A DNA stretch of 64,000 bases, taken from the NCBI RefSeq assembly GCF_052324685.1, contig NW_027506894.1, positions 615,690-679,689 on the forward strand, written 5' to 3'. Each line of letters starts with the position of its first letter. The stretch's first letter is position 1. A program made the position numbers and the translations under genes. Source of the stretch: Brachyhypopomus gauderio. Lineage: Eukaryota; Chordata; Actinopteri; Gymnotiformes; Hypopomidae. Below are positions 44,551-54,724 of this stretch, one piece after another. Under the pieces are notes generated by a model. The model did not search any database and was not told where the DNA came from. It saw only the letters and a list, made by a program, of their open reading frames with translations.

Positions 44551-45521
44551 CACGTGCACATGCGTGTATTTGTGTGTAGTCCCATGTCACTCTGTGCACT
44601 GCCTGAATTCTTCATGATTTCAGTATGCAGTTGTGTAGCACAAACCTGATTGGCTGTACAAATAAGGGAAGAATTCTCTGAGATGAGAAACGGCCGATGT
44701 TAATGGGAGCCACATGTCCTGAGAGTCCCCACCACAGGCAGCCTGGTCCCCCGCCAGTACAGGCCTCCTCTCCCGTCTTCCTGTGTCTGCTTTAAATCAC
44801 ACCACTTCTACTGTTAGTGTCTGCTGAAGTCGTCCTGCGTGTTCTCACGTCCTGCGTGTTCTCACGTCCTGCGTGCGCCGACGTCCTGCGTGCGCCGACG
44901 TCCTGCGTGTCAGCTCTGCTTTCTTTCACTATTGTGATTTTCTCAACCTGTGGGATCTCCTGGACTTCCTGGAGATATCAGGACTGGGGTTACAGTGACC
45001 GGACTGTGAAATCTTGCAGAGAGAGGACTGGGATTTAGAGGCGTACATATGCGGGACAGTTTTAAATTCAGGACAGTTTTTCAACATGGAACAGAATATT
45101 CATGGAAAATTTATATTTTCAGAAATGTTTTAAAAGATTCTATGATCTTATGGAAGTCTGATTAATTACTATAGATTTGGTTCAGAAGAATAAAAATCTC
45201 ATTCCATAAAGTGCTAAGTCCTTGTGCAGAGAAGTGATCTTGTAAAGAGGGTTGTGTCACGAACAGTACAACACCGAAACCAGCGCAGAGAACGTCTTGC
45301 ACAACGACGTGCACGTTTATGCCTGTAGTGATTGCTGTGGTTGAGCCCATGCATGTACAGACCTAATCAAATGAGTTAGTGTTGTTTCTCATTGGATTCA
45401 GCAGCCACACACCAACCTCCTGCTCACTAGTGTGAGCTTATTTCAGAGCCCTGAAGCGTTCCAGTGGTTATACTAATGAAACAAATACCCAGAATGCATT
45501 GCCTGGCTCTCACGCATGTGG

Positions 45522-45562
<41 letters not shown>

Positions 45563-47480
45563 CAGGAGGGGGAGCAGTTTGTGAAGAAGATCGGGGGTGT
45601 GTTTGCCTTCAAGGTGAAGGATGGCCCGGGCGGTGGAGAAGCCATGTGGGTCGTAGACGTTAAGGAAGGAAAAGGCTCCGTTAACAACGACAGCTGTGAG
45701 TGTGTGTGACATGGACTAAATAATGAAGAGTGTGAATATTCCATACAGTACAGTAACAATCTAAGCTAAAAATATAAATATTAAAACTGCATGGTCGTAC
45801 CTATCAAGTATAGAATAGGTACTGTGATTTCTTCTTAATAAAAATCTCTTTCTCTGTACCCCCCCGTCCCCCCCAGCCAAGAAGGCAGACTGTACTATCT
45901 CCATCACGGACTCGGACCTGCTGGCCTTAATGACCGGGAAGATGAACCCTCAGACAGTGAGTCAGATGGTGGATGTATAAATGCAGCAACACTGGCGTCT
46001 TTTATATGATTATTTATGACTGTACGTGTGTACAATAGTATGCACAAAGGGCACATCAGCACCATACAATGTGATCTGAATATGTGTACAGAATTCCTCT
46101 ATGGGGGAAGAGACGTGTACAGAAGGTTCCGGTGAGGGTATAAAAGACTCGGGTGGCCTTGTGTGGTGTTTCTGTGAAGAGAGAATTGCAAAAAGAAATT
46201 GTATGATCCTTGGAAACACCTGCTGTAGGGTTTCAACAGAGACCTTTACAAGTAGCTCCATTCTGCTGTATTGAAGGGTCTGATTATGTCCGAGCTGAAT
46301 GCCGCACCAGGGCTGATGGCATCGCTGCCACTGGCGTGTGTGAAACGCTCGAGACCCGGGGGGACGTCTGTCCTCCAAGAAGCCAGTCTGGTTGGAACGG
46401 ATATGGTGGACATGACTCCAACCTCTTAGAACGTAGCTTTAGCCTCACGACATGTTGGCGTAACCCATGACCCCATGACCCCCGTTCTGACACTGATTGA
46501 GAGTGTAAAGCGCGTCCAGCACTGAGAGAGGACTAATAAAATGAGATGAATTGGTCGAGTATTTGAGGCTCCTGTATGATTGTTTCTGTAACTTCACGTC
46601 TGTGTGAACCGTGGGCACTAGTTGTTCTTTACAAACGTGTGTCAATAGCCATATGGAGGTCACCTCCACGTCTCCACGTATTCACGTCCCCACAACTCCA
46701 CGTCTCCACACCTCCACGTCTCCTGCTCCTGCTCACTCCATCTGCTCTGTGCTTTCATTGGGGGAGGGGAGGACTGAGATTATCCTGCCACTCTGGAAAA
46801 TTCTTTCTGTGCTTCACATCTGAATGTAAAATCATTCCTCAGTCAACCACTGTTTTCCAATCCCCTGCACCACTGGTAGGTTAGTCCTGCCTCTGCTGGT
46901 CTTACCCCCCCCCCTCGTCTGAGGAGTTTGGTATGACCCGCCACGTTAAGCCTGCTTATGATTGAGTGCTTGACCCTGGGCTTGGTGCAAACAGTTTTGA
47001 CATGGGAAGATCACACGGTTCATCCGTTTGGGGTAAACGAGATCAGCTACACGTCAGAGCCATGTTGCGGTCTGGAGGAGACGCAGGTCGTCTCTGAGAG
47101 AGCGGGCAGTGTGTGTCCTACAGGCCAGTGGAGTGATCTCTGCACCACACTGGGATCACACCGTCCAGCCACAACCAAGATCCGTCTAGAACCAAAAGTC
47201 TTGACAGGATTCCTGTTCTCTTCACCGTGGGGTTTGTCATTTACTTCATGGAAGAAGTAAAGAATAATTCCAGATATGCTGCAGATATAAATAAAGAAGC
47301 AGCTTCTACACCTCATGTTCACCCCTCTCCCCTCCCTCTCTCACACTCGTTTTTCCTCCCCCTCTCTCCTCCCTCCTCCTCCAGGCGTTCTTCCAGGGCA
47401 AGCTGAAGATCATGGGGAACATGGGTCTGGCCATGAAGCTCCAGAACCTGCAGCTGAAGCCGGGTCTGGCCAGGCTGTGA
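42293..47480 (+). CDS. scp2: sterol carrier protein 2, short SCP2-domain-only form
   Basis: SCP2 is a small peroxisomal carrier of sterols and other lipids. Exons 44230-44329, 45566-45695, 45877-45956 and 47385-47480 encode the full SCP2 domain: [79 protein letters not shown] and [13 protein letters not shown]. The C-terminus ARL fits the PTS1 peroxisomal targeting rule (mammalian SCP2 ends AKL). A candidate first exon (42293-42315, MHVPQTS) joins in phase 2 and would give a 142-aa protein. No thiolase domain (SCPx form) is seen upstream. The gene is divergent from the BED-array gene. Confidence 0.93.
42316..43143 (+). other. putative scp2 intron 1, left part
   Basis: No exon seen. It includes gggttagggtttagg-like words near 42740-42780. 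Confidence 0.4.
43144..43298. mobile_element. hAT MITE, 155 bp
   Basis: Ends CAGAGCCGGAGTGG and CCACTCCGGCCCTG, flanked by a perfect 8-bp duplication ACAGCACC (43136-43143 and 43299-43306). Confidence 0.88.
44230..44329 (+). CDS. scp2: scp2 exon, start of SCP2 domain
   Basis: Acceptor cattaacag, donor GAG|GTATGT. Contains an internal ATG ([13 protein letters not shown]) that could itself be a start. Confidence 0.93.
44330..45565 (+). other. scp2 intron with (GT)n tracts
   Basis: (GT)n at 44508-44542 and 45525-45558; a short cctgcgtg(ttctcac/cgccga)gt repeat near 44833-44912. No exon seen. Confidence 0.7.
45566..45695 (+). CDS. scp2: scp2 exon, central SCP2 domain
   Basis: Encodes [20 protein letters not shown] then [16 protein letters not shown]. 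The acceptor gtgcgtgcag follows a (GT)n tract. Phase 0 to 1. Confidence 0.96.
45877..45956 (+). CDS. scp2: scp2 exon, SCP2 domain
   Basis: Encodes [20 protein letters not shown] then KMNPQT. Acceptor ccccccccag, donor ACA|GTGAGT. Confidence 0.96.
45957..47384 (+). other. scp2 last intron
   Basis: No exon, element or long repeat seen; a short cctccacgtct repeat lies near 46660-46730. Confidence 0.6.
47385..47480 (+). CDS. scp2: scp2 last exon with PTS1
   Basis: Encodes [20 protein letters not shown] and ends PGLARL TGA. Acceptor cctcctccag. Confidence 0.96.
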   Translation, partial: AFFQGKLKIMGNMGLAMKLQNLQLKPGLARL

Positions 47481-47719
47481 GGGGCGTGAGGCCCTGTGGG
47501 TGAGCCGCTCCCACCAGCGCCAGTGCTGGGACCCAGTACCCCGCACCTCCGTCATCTCTGGGTCCAGTCCTGAGATCAGGAGCACCTGTAGAACAGGAGA
47601 GCTGATCTCAGATCAGTGGTCTTCCCTGTAGGACTTCAGTGCATAATCTTCATCATCATTAGAATTTTACTGGACTGATATCACAAAAAAGATTCAAATG
47701 ACTCCTCTCACAAACCTTT

Positions 47720-47725
47720 AATAAA
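47720..47725 (+). terminator. scp2 poly(A) signal
   Basis: AATAAA, 240 nt after the stop. A second one lies near 48587. Confidence 0.6.
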
Positions 47726-48283
47726 TGTGTGTTATAAGTGTTCTGACATCTTAGACATGACAAGTTTTTTATTTAGTGTTTACCTCATTCATTAAACTGT
47801 TCATTGTGGTTAAATTCTGGTTTGAGTGAAAGCAGACGTGGCTTCTCCATGTCTCCTGCGAACTGATGCCTGGTTGAGGGGTTTTAGGAGACACTGGATT
47901 CGTAAAAGCCCGCGATCTTCTTGAGTATGAGAAAGGGGCTAATTAATTAAACTTATCATTTTTAGTAGTTCTACTGTATTGTTTAGTCTTTCGCTCCCAC
48001 TGAGCAGTGCGGGTCTGACCACTGTTTGGTTGTGTGTTGGGTCAGCTCTCCTGCTGGGCTGTGTGTTGGGTCAGCTCTCCTGCTGGGCTGTGTGTTGGGT
48101 CAGCTCTCCTGGCCGTACTGACTGTAGGGAGGGTAATCCTGTAATCCTGTGTTCTAATCCTGTTCTAATCTGGAGTTCAGCCCCCTCTGTCACTTTCAGT
48201 CGTCACCTGTGAATTATCTTAATTGGACTGGGTGGTGATGGGTGTGTACAGGTTAAAACGCATTTGTTACTGGAAGGGAACGT

Positions 48284-48360
<77 letters not shown>

Positions 48361-49330
48361 CTCCAGCCTTCTCTGTTGGATGTGCCCGTGCTGGTTCTGT
48401 AGGTGGGGGTAGTCAGGACTCAGGACCCTGTCCTGGTGGTGATATCAGGACTCTTTCAGGACTCTTTCATGTCTGTAGTATGTAGTATAGTTTGGGATGT
48501 ATAACCTGTTTCCTAGAAATGTATGTGTGCATTCACACATTTCTGTGCACACAAGGTTAATGTTTTTTGTTTGTTTGTTATAACAAAATAAATGCTTCTT
48601 GTTAACAATGATTGGTGGGCAGAGTTATTATTGCTCCTTTGTGGCTGTGTGGGCGTGGCTGTGTGGGCGGGGTTCCATAGTTACAGGTCGGTGAGGTTTC
48701 TGCCCAACTCCAGACCCTTCATGACACCCACTGACCTCAGCCTTCAGTGTGGTACGTGTACCGCACACTTCACTGTGGTACAGGTCCCGCACGGCCCAGT
48801 GTGATACAGGTCCTGCACGCTCCAGTGTGATGCAGTACAGGCTCATTTTGAAACAATAATCCATAATAAATCATAATGCTGAACAGAAGGGTCTGTGTAA
48901 GTTGGGGGTTGCTGTTCCACACGTCACCAGCAGGGGCTGCTCATGCACCAGTGTTGCCATTTCACCTGTTCAACACAGAAGAGGAAGAAAGTTTAGCAGA
49001 TGCTGGTCCCTGTTGGCCCAGAAGGTTCAGACGTCCACTCACATGGCGCTCTTCCTCTTTCCCACCTTCTCCTCTCCGTCTCTGTTGTTGTTGTTGTTTA
49101 CCCTTGTTGTTTTTACTCCGCCCTTGTTGTTGTTTTTGTTTACCCTTGCCGGTGCCTCTCTGCCCGTGCCCGGTTGGTCCCCTGGCGGTCCACCTCCACC
49201 CAGCTGAGGGTGGAGTGAAGGATGGAGTGTAAGAGGCGGCTTTCACTTTATTCCTTTTGTATCAAAAACATATTTCAGACTCAGAATGTTCTCACCGATG
49301 TTCTGCAAATCAAATTCTGTTTTGTTGTTT
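47726..49330. other. intergenic, microsatellite-bearing, no gene seen
   Basis: Three tandem copies of a 29-bp gtgtgttgggtcagctctcctgctgggct unit at 48031-48115; (GT)n at 48284-48358; ttgttgttg runs near 49085-49140. No exon with splice logic. Confidence 0.6.
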
Positions 49331-49560
49331 TTGGTTCTAGGTACCCATGTCTGTTTTAGGTGAACATGTCTGTTTTAGGTGAACATGTCTGTTTTAGGTG
49401 AACATGTCTGTTTTAGGTGAACACGTCTGTTTTAGGTGAACATGTCTGTTTTAGGTGAACACGTCTGTTCTAGGTGAACACGTCTATTCTAGATAAACAC
49501 GTCTGTTCTAGATAAACACGTCTGTTCTAGGTGAACATGTCTGTTCTAGATAAACACGTC
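49331..49560. repeat. minisatellite, unit about 20 bp
   Basis: About 11 copies of tctgttttaggtgaacatg with variants tctgttctagataaacacg. Confidence 0.92.
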
Positions 49561-49774
49561 TAACTGCAATTCCAGAATTCACCAGGGTGCTATTAGAGTA
49601 TCAGGGCTTGCTGACAACTTCTCCTTCAGTCCAGAAAAGCCAAGAATGCAGTCTCTCCTTGTACTGAGTGTAGCTGTGTAGCATGCTGCATCTCTGGGGG
49701 GCGGGGCTATGTGTGTGTCCAGAACTCCAGGGTGACTCATTCTTTATTCCCACCCAGGGACGTTGTGTGTGTCT

Positions 49775-49815
<41 letters not shown>
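49775..49815. repeat. (GT)n microsatellite
   Basis: About 20 GT units. Confidence 0.95.
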
Positions 49816-49818
<3 letters not shown>

Positions 49819-49946
49819 GAGGAGACCCAGGGCTGGAGGTCCTCGTCCTCCGTGCAGCTGTGCAGTCATGGAGGATGTTTATCTTCTACAGCTGAGAGAG
49901 TGGTGGAGCGCCCACAGCAGCACTAACAGGGCGCTGAGCCTCTATT

Positions 49947-50828
49947 CTCCTCTCCCCTCCTCTCCTCTCCTCTCCCCCTCCTCTCCCCTCCCCTCCCCTC
50001 CTCTCCTCTCCCCCTCCTCTCCTCTCCTCTCCTCTCCCCTCCTCTCCCCTCCCCTCCCCTCCACTCCTCTCCTCTCCTCTCCTCCCCTCTCCTCTCCTCT
50101 CCCCTCCTCTCCTCTCCTCTCCTCTCCTCCCCTCTCCTCTCCTCTCCTCTCCTCTCCTCCCCTCTCCTCTCCTCCCCTCTCCTCTCCTCCCCTCTCCTCT
50201 CCTCTCCTCTCCCCTCCTCTCCTCTCCCCCTCCTCTCCCCTCCCCTCCCCTCCTCTCCTCTCCTCTCCTCTCCCCTCCTCTCCCCTCCCCTCCCCTCCAC
50301 TCCTCTCCTCTCCTCTCCTCCCCTCTCCCCTCCTCTCCTCTCCTCTCCTCCCCTCTCCTCTCCTCTCCTCTCCTCTCCTCCCCTCTCCTCTCCTCCCCTC
50401 TCCTCTCCTCCCCTCTCCTCTCCTCTCCACTCCTCTCCTCTCCACTCCTCTCCTCTCCTCTCCTCCCCTCTCCTCTCCTCTCCCCTCCTCTCCTCTCCTC
50501 CCCTCTCCTCTCCTCTCCTCTCCTCCCCTCTCCTCTCCTCCCCTCTCCTCTCCTCCCCTCTCCTCTCCTCTCCTCTCCCCTCCTCTCCCCTCCTCTCCTC
50601 TCCCCTCCTCTCCCCTCCCCTCCTCTCCCCTCCTCTCCTCTCCTCTCCTCCCCTCTCCTCCCCTCTCCTCTCCTCCCCTCTCCTCTCATCCCCTCTCCCC
50701 TCCTCTCCTCTCCCCTCCTCTCCTCTCCCCTCCTCTCCTCCCCTCTCCTCTCCTCCCCTCCTCTCCTCTCCCCTCCCCTCCCCTCCTCTCTCTCCCTCTC
50801 CCCTCCTCTCCCCTCCTCTCTCTCCCCT
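49947..50828. repeat. polypyrimidine tract, (CCTCT)n-like, about 880 bp
   Basis: Almost pure C and T on +, in irregular cctctcctcccctcc units with a few A. Duplicated blocks such as ccactcctctcctctcctctcctccc recur. Long open frames on both strands are composition artefacts. Confidence 0.97.
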
Positions 50829-51144
50829 CACATCTGCCTCCAGATCAAGACCACATTCATTGCTGTTTCATGTAACTAATGTAAGAAACAGTCCTCACAC
50901 ACTCAGAGTTCATGGCTGTCTGTATTTACATGGACATATTTTCCGTAAGTCTTGGGTGTGTTTGCAGGATGTGTTTGGACTTCTGATTCTGCTGTAGTTA
51001 TTTACGCTATAGTGGAGGCGACTGGGGACTGCTCTGTTGGGCGGATTAGAGCGGGTTTAACTGGTGGGATTCATTATCAAGTTGTGAAGGGGAATTTTCA
51101 CGGTCAAGTTGAATACAGCATTCTAATTCTCACTGTGCTGCACC

Positions 51145-51625
51145 TTAGGAGAGTTGCCAGATTAGAGAATTGCCAGATTAGAGAGTTGCCAGATTATGAG
51201 AGTTGCCAGATTATGAGAGTTGCCAGATTATGAGAGTTGCCAGATTATGAGAGTTGCCAGATTAGGAGAGTTGCCAGATTAGGAGAGTTGCCAGATTAGG
51301 AGAGTTGCTAGATTATGAGAGTTGCTAGATTATGAGAGTTGCTAGATTATGAGAGTTGCTAGATTATGAGAGTTGCCAGATTAGGAGAGTTGCCAGATTA
51401 GGAGAGTTGCCAGATTAGGAGAGTTGCCAGATTAGGAGAGTTGCCAGATTAGGAGAGTTGCCAGATTAGGAGAGTTGCCAGATTAGGAGAGTTGCCAGAT
51501 TAGGAGAGTTGCCAGATTAGGAGAGTTGCCAGATTAGGAGAGTTGCCAGATTAGGAGAGTTGCCAGATTAGGAGAGTTACCAGATTATGAGAGTTGCCAG
51601 ATTATGAGAGTTGCCAGATTAGGAT
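51145..51625. repeat. minisatellite, 17-bp unit, about 28 copies
   Basis: gagagttgccagattag and its variants gagagttgccagattat and gagagttgctagattat, arranged in homogeneous blocks. Confidence 0.96.
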
Positions 51626-51868
51626 AGATTTGTGCTGTGCCTCTCCTGATCTCATATGAGGTTTATTGCAATGACCAGGTAAATGTCCTGTGTTGGCAAG
51701 GCCATACAATAGATGAACCACAACAGACTATAATAATGGAATAATAATATAATAATAATAACAGACTAACAATTTTAATAACAGAACAACAATAATGGAA
51801 ACTGAGCAAAGGAAATTAGATCAGAAACAGTCTAGATAGTTGTGCTTGTATCTGTTAACATACTAAAT

Positions 51869-52108
51869 CTACAGTGTTTCCCCCAGTGATATGTTCAGCG
51901 TTTCTGTGACGGTGTGTGGGGAAAGATGGGGGATTTGGGGAGTAATTCTGTTCAGAAAGGATTCTCTGATGGTTTCATATTTTGGACATGACTGAATGAA
52001 GTGACTCTCAGTGTCGGTCTCCTCCTGGTGGTGGTGGGTGTAGCTCCGGTCCTCTGGACACATGGCTTTATCTGGTACTTCCTGTCTCAATGGTGAGCGT
52101 CTGGTCAT
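51869..52108 (-). mobile_element. probable LINE reverse-transcriptase C-terminal fragment
   Basis: Encodes DTESHFIQSCPKYETIRESF, the E-x2-HF...CP-x-Y pattern found at the C-terminus of many non-LTR retrotransposon polyproteins. Only this fragment is visible. Confidence 0.5.
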
Positions 52109-52109
52109 T

Positions 52110-53098
52110 CATTATGGAGTTTACCTTTTTTTTGTTTGTTCTGTGTAATTTAATTTTTCCAATACATAGTACATCTCAAATGCGTGCTCACATATATTAT
52201 GCATCTACTTTTCTGTAATATATCTCTTTCAGTAGTCCGTGGTTTCAAACGTCTCCATTTGATCAGATAAAGAATGTGTCATACTTACAATTTATGGAAC
52301 ATTTGGTGTTCTGTTGAGCTATAAATGTATTCTTACTGCCACATTTTAAAAACATCATACATTTTCATTTAACAGTTGACATACATCAAACGCTACCACG
52401 AATTGGTTAATATTTCTTTGCAACCAGGCTGAATGACTGACAGGGTTATTAGTCACATCAAGACTCTGCCTACATGAGATTTATGCAAGAATGCTTCAGA
52501 ACGTAGCAGTGGGAAGTGAAGACATTTATCAAAATGATTACAGGTGACATAACTAGCTTGTTGTAGCTGTGTAACATTAGCCATATTGGCTGATGTTACC
52601 TAGTTAGCTAGCTAGCGATCTGATTAATTAAGGCATTCAGCAAACTAACATTAAAAAAGAATGAATTCATATTTTTCTGTAAATATACCGGTGTCCCATG
52701 AACCATCCACAGTGTTCTCTTTTTGGAAGGGTAGTAGAATGAGGATTGACCCACCAGAGCTGAAGCTGAAGAATACTGGGACAGTATATGGGTGGAGGCA
52801 TTACTGCCCAGTGGTTACTGAACCTGAGATCAGACTTGAGATCAGACCACAGTAACCTCTCTGAACAGGGTCCAGTAACCATCAGGCACCCAAGAAAGGG
52901 TCTCAGGCATGAAGAGCATCCTTGCCCCGCTCCAAGGCCCCTAAATGGCGTGGTGTGAGACACATCATTTTGTGAATGGCGATAAAGCAGCAGCAGTATT
53001 GGCAATAGTGATTTTATTTATTATTTTTAGCAAATTTGACTAACATTTTTGGTTTACTGTGAAAACTGAGTGCCAGGAAGCACAAATGCACCAACTGT
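52110..53098. other. intergenic, no gene seen
   Basis: AT-rich; the open frame 52661-52855 lacks family resemblance or splice support. Confidence 0.5.
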
Positions 53099-53425
53099 TA
53101 ATAGATGGAACCCACTCTGATTGGATGGAACCCACTCTGATTGGATGGAACCCACTGTGATTGGATGGAACCCACTGTGATTGGATGGAACTCACTTTGA
53201 ATGGATGGAACCCACTCTGACTGGATGGAACCCACCCTAATTGGATGGAATCCACTCTGATTAGATGGAACCCACTCTGAATGGATGGAACTCACTCTGA
53301 TTAGATGGAACCCACTGTGAATGAATGGAAACCACCCTAATTGGATGGAACCCACTCTGATTAGGTGGAACCCACTCTGAATGGATGGAACTCACCCTGA
53401 TTGGATGGAACTCACTTTGAATGGC
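53099..53425. repeat. minisatellite, 22-bp unit, about 15 copies
   Basis: Units of the form gattggatggaacccactct(ga), with slight variants. Confidence 0.95.
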
Positions 53426-53493
53426 TGACTGAAGGCCGGACAGCCTTGATCGTGAAGGACCTCCAGAAAGGAGCAGCCGATAACCTGATAACC

Positions 53494-53495
53494 TG

Positions 53496-53534
<39 letters not shown>
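53494..53534. repeat. (TAA)n microsatellite
   Basis: About 13 units. Confidence 0.95.
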
Positions 53535-53535
<1 letters not shown>

Positions 53536-54120
53536 ATTTTATTTATATTGCCCTTTACATCACAGGATCTCAAAGGGCTACAGGTTAAAAAAGGGAGAAA
53601 CAAATATGTCATTAGCAATAAAAATAAGTAGTTTTAAAAGTTTGAGTTTATATACATATATATACACATATATACATGTATATATTTTAAAAAAGGGGTG
53701 AACCATACGTTCTGCTAAAAAGAAACGTCTTTAGGCCCCTTTTAAAAGAGTCAATGGATTGTGGTGCCCTCAGGGGGTCGGGGAGGGCATTCCACAAGCA
53801 TGGGGCAACAGCAGAGCCCTATATCCCATGGTCCTCAGTCTGGTTCTGGGTAGATGGAGGAGGTTTAGATGAGTGGAGCGGGAGGAGCGCGTTGACTTTT
53901 GTGGGATGAGAAGTTCTTTGAGATAAGGGGGCGCATGTCCATGGTAGCCTTGGCACAACATAGAAGCTCCTCGCAGGTGTCTCTGCAGCTAAGACGAGTA
54001 GTCACATGACTGAATACATGAGTGGGGCCCAAAATGGCACTGGACAAGAACACTAGAGACGCCAAGTGACAGCTGCTGGTGGATAAAAGAGTCACTTGAG
54101 AATGTAAAACCAGACAGACC
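53535..54120. mobile_element. probable LINE 3' region
   Basis: Starts tttatttatattgccctttacatc...caaagggctacagg, a motif typical of an abundant fish interspersed repeat, continuing through gagggcattccacaagcatggggc. No intact frame; family not determined. Confidence 0.45.
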
Positions 54121-54724
54121 AACCTGACTAACTACAGGAAGACCTACGAGTCAATGCCCATTCATGGACCCTAGAGCCCGAGGCTGTATAACATCAACCT
54201 TCACTGAAAACACGATGAGGCTATGGAAGATGACGCTCGAGGCCATGGCCTTCACTGCACTCATGGTTTGAAATAAGCACGAGTTCATCAGTATATAGCT
54301 GATTCCTCTGGGTCTCTAGTAGATCAGTGTACTGACTCTTATATCCATATATCTCTCTAAATAATAATGATAATGTAACGTAGTGGGGGTGTGATGTGGG
54401 TGCTTTAAAGGTGGTTGAGATGTGGCCCTCTCATGGCTGTGAACTGGTTCCAGTAACCGTATATGGTCCATTGTTTCAGGCCATGTTTGGGCTGGGGCCC
54501 AGATTCAGGCTACACCACTTTACATCATGTTTATTACATTTTCTATCAGAGTTGCTTCCCTTGTTTTGTTGTGTTTTAAATACTCTGTGTGTTTATTTAC
54601 TAATTCTTCACATTTGTGGGTTTTGGCTTTTACTAATTCGTCACATTTGTGTTTGTTTGTTTGCTAATTCTTCACATTTCTCCATTTCTTGTTTCTATGA
54701 CGTATTCCACAGGTCAAAGGTCAA

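Noticed and set aside
49763-50875. Long Ser/Pro/Leu and Arg/Glu/Gly open frames on both strands
   Set aside because: Pure composition artefacts of the (CCTCT)n pyrimidine tract.
51145-51625. CRISPR-like regular repeats
   Set aside because: Units are contiguous with no unique spacers, and the genome is eukaryotic.
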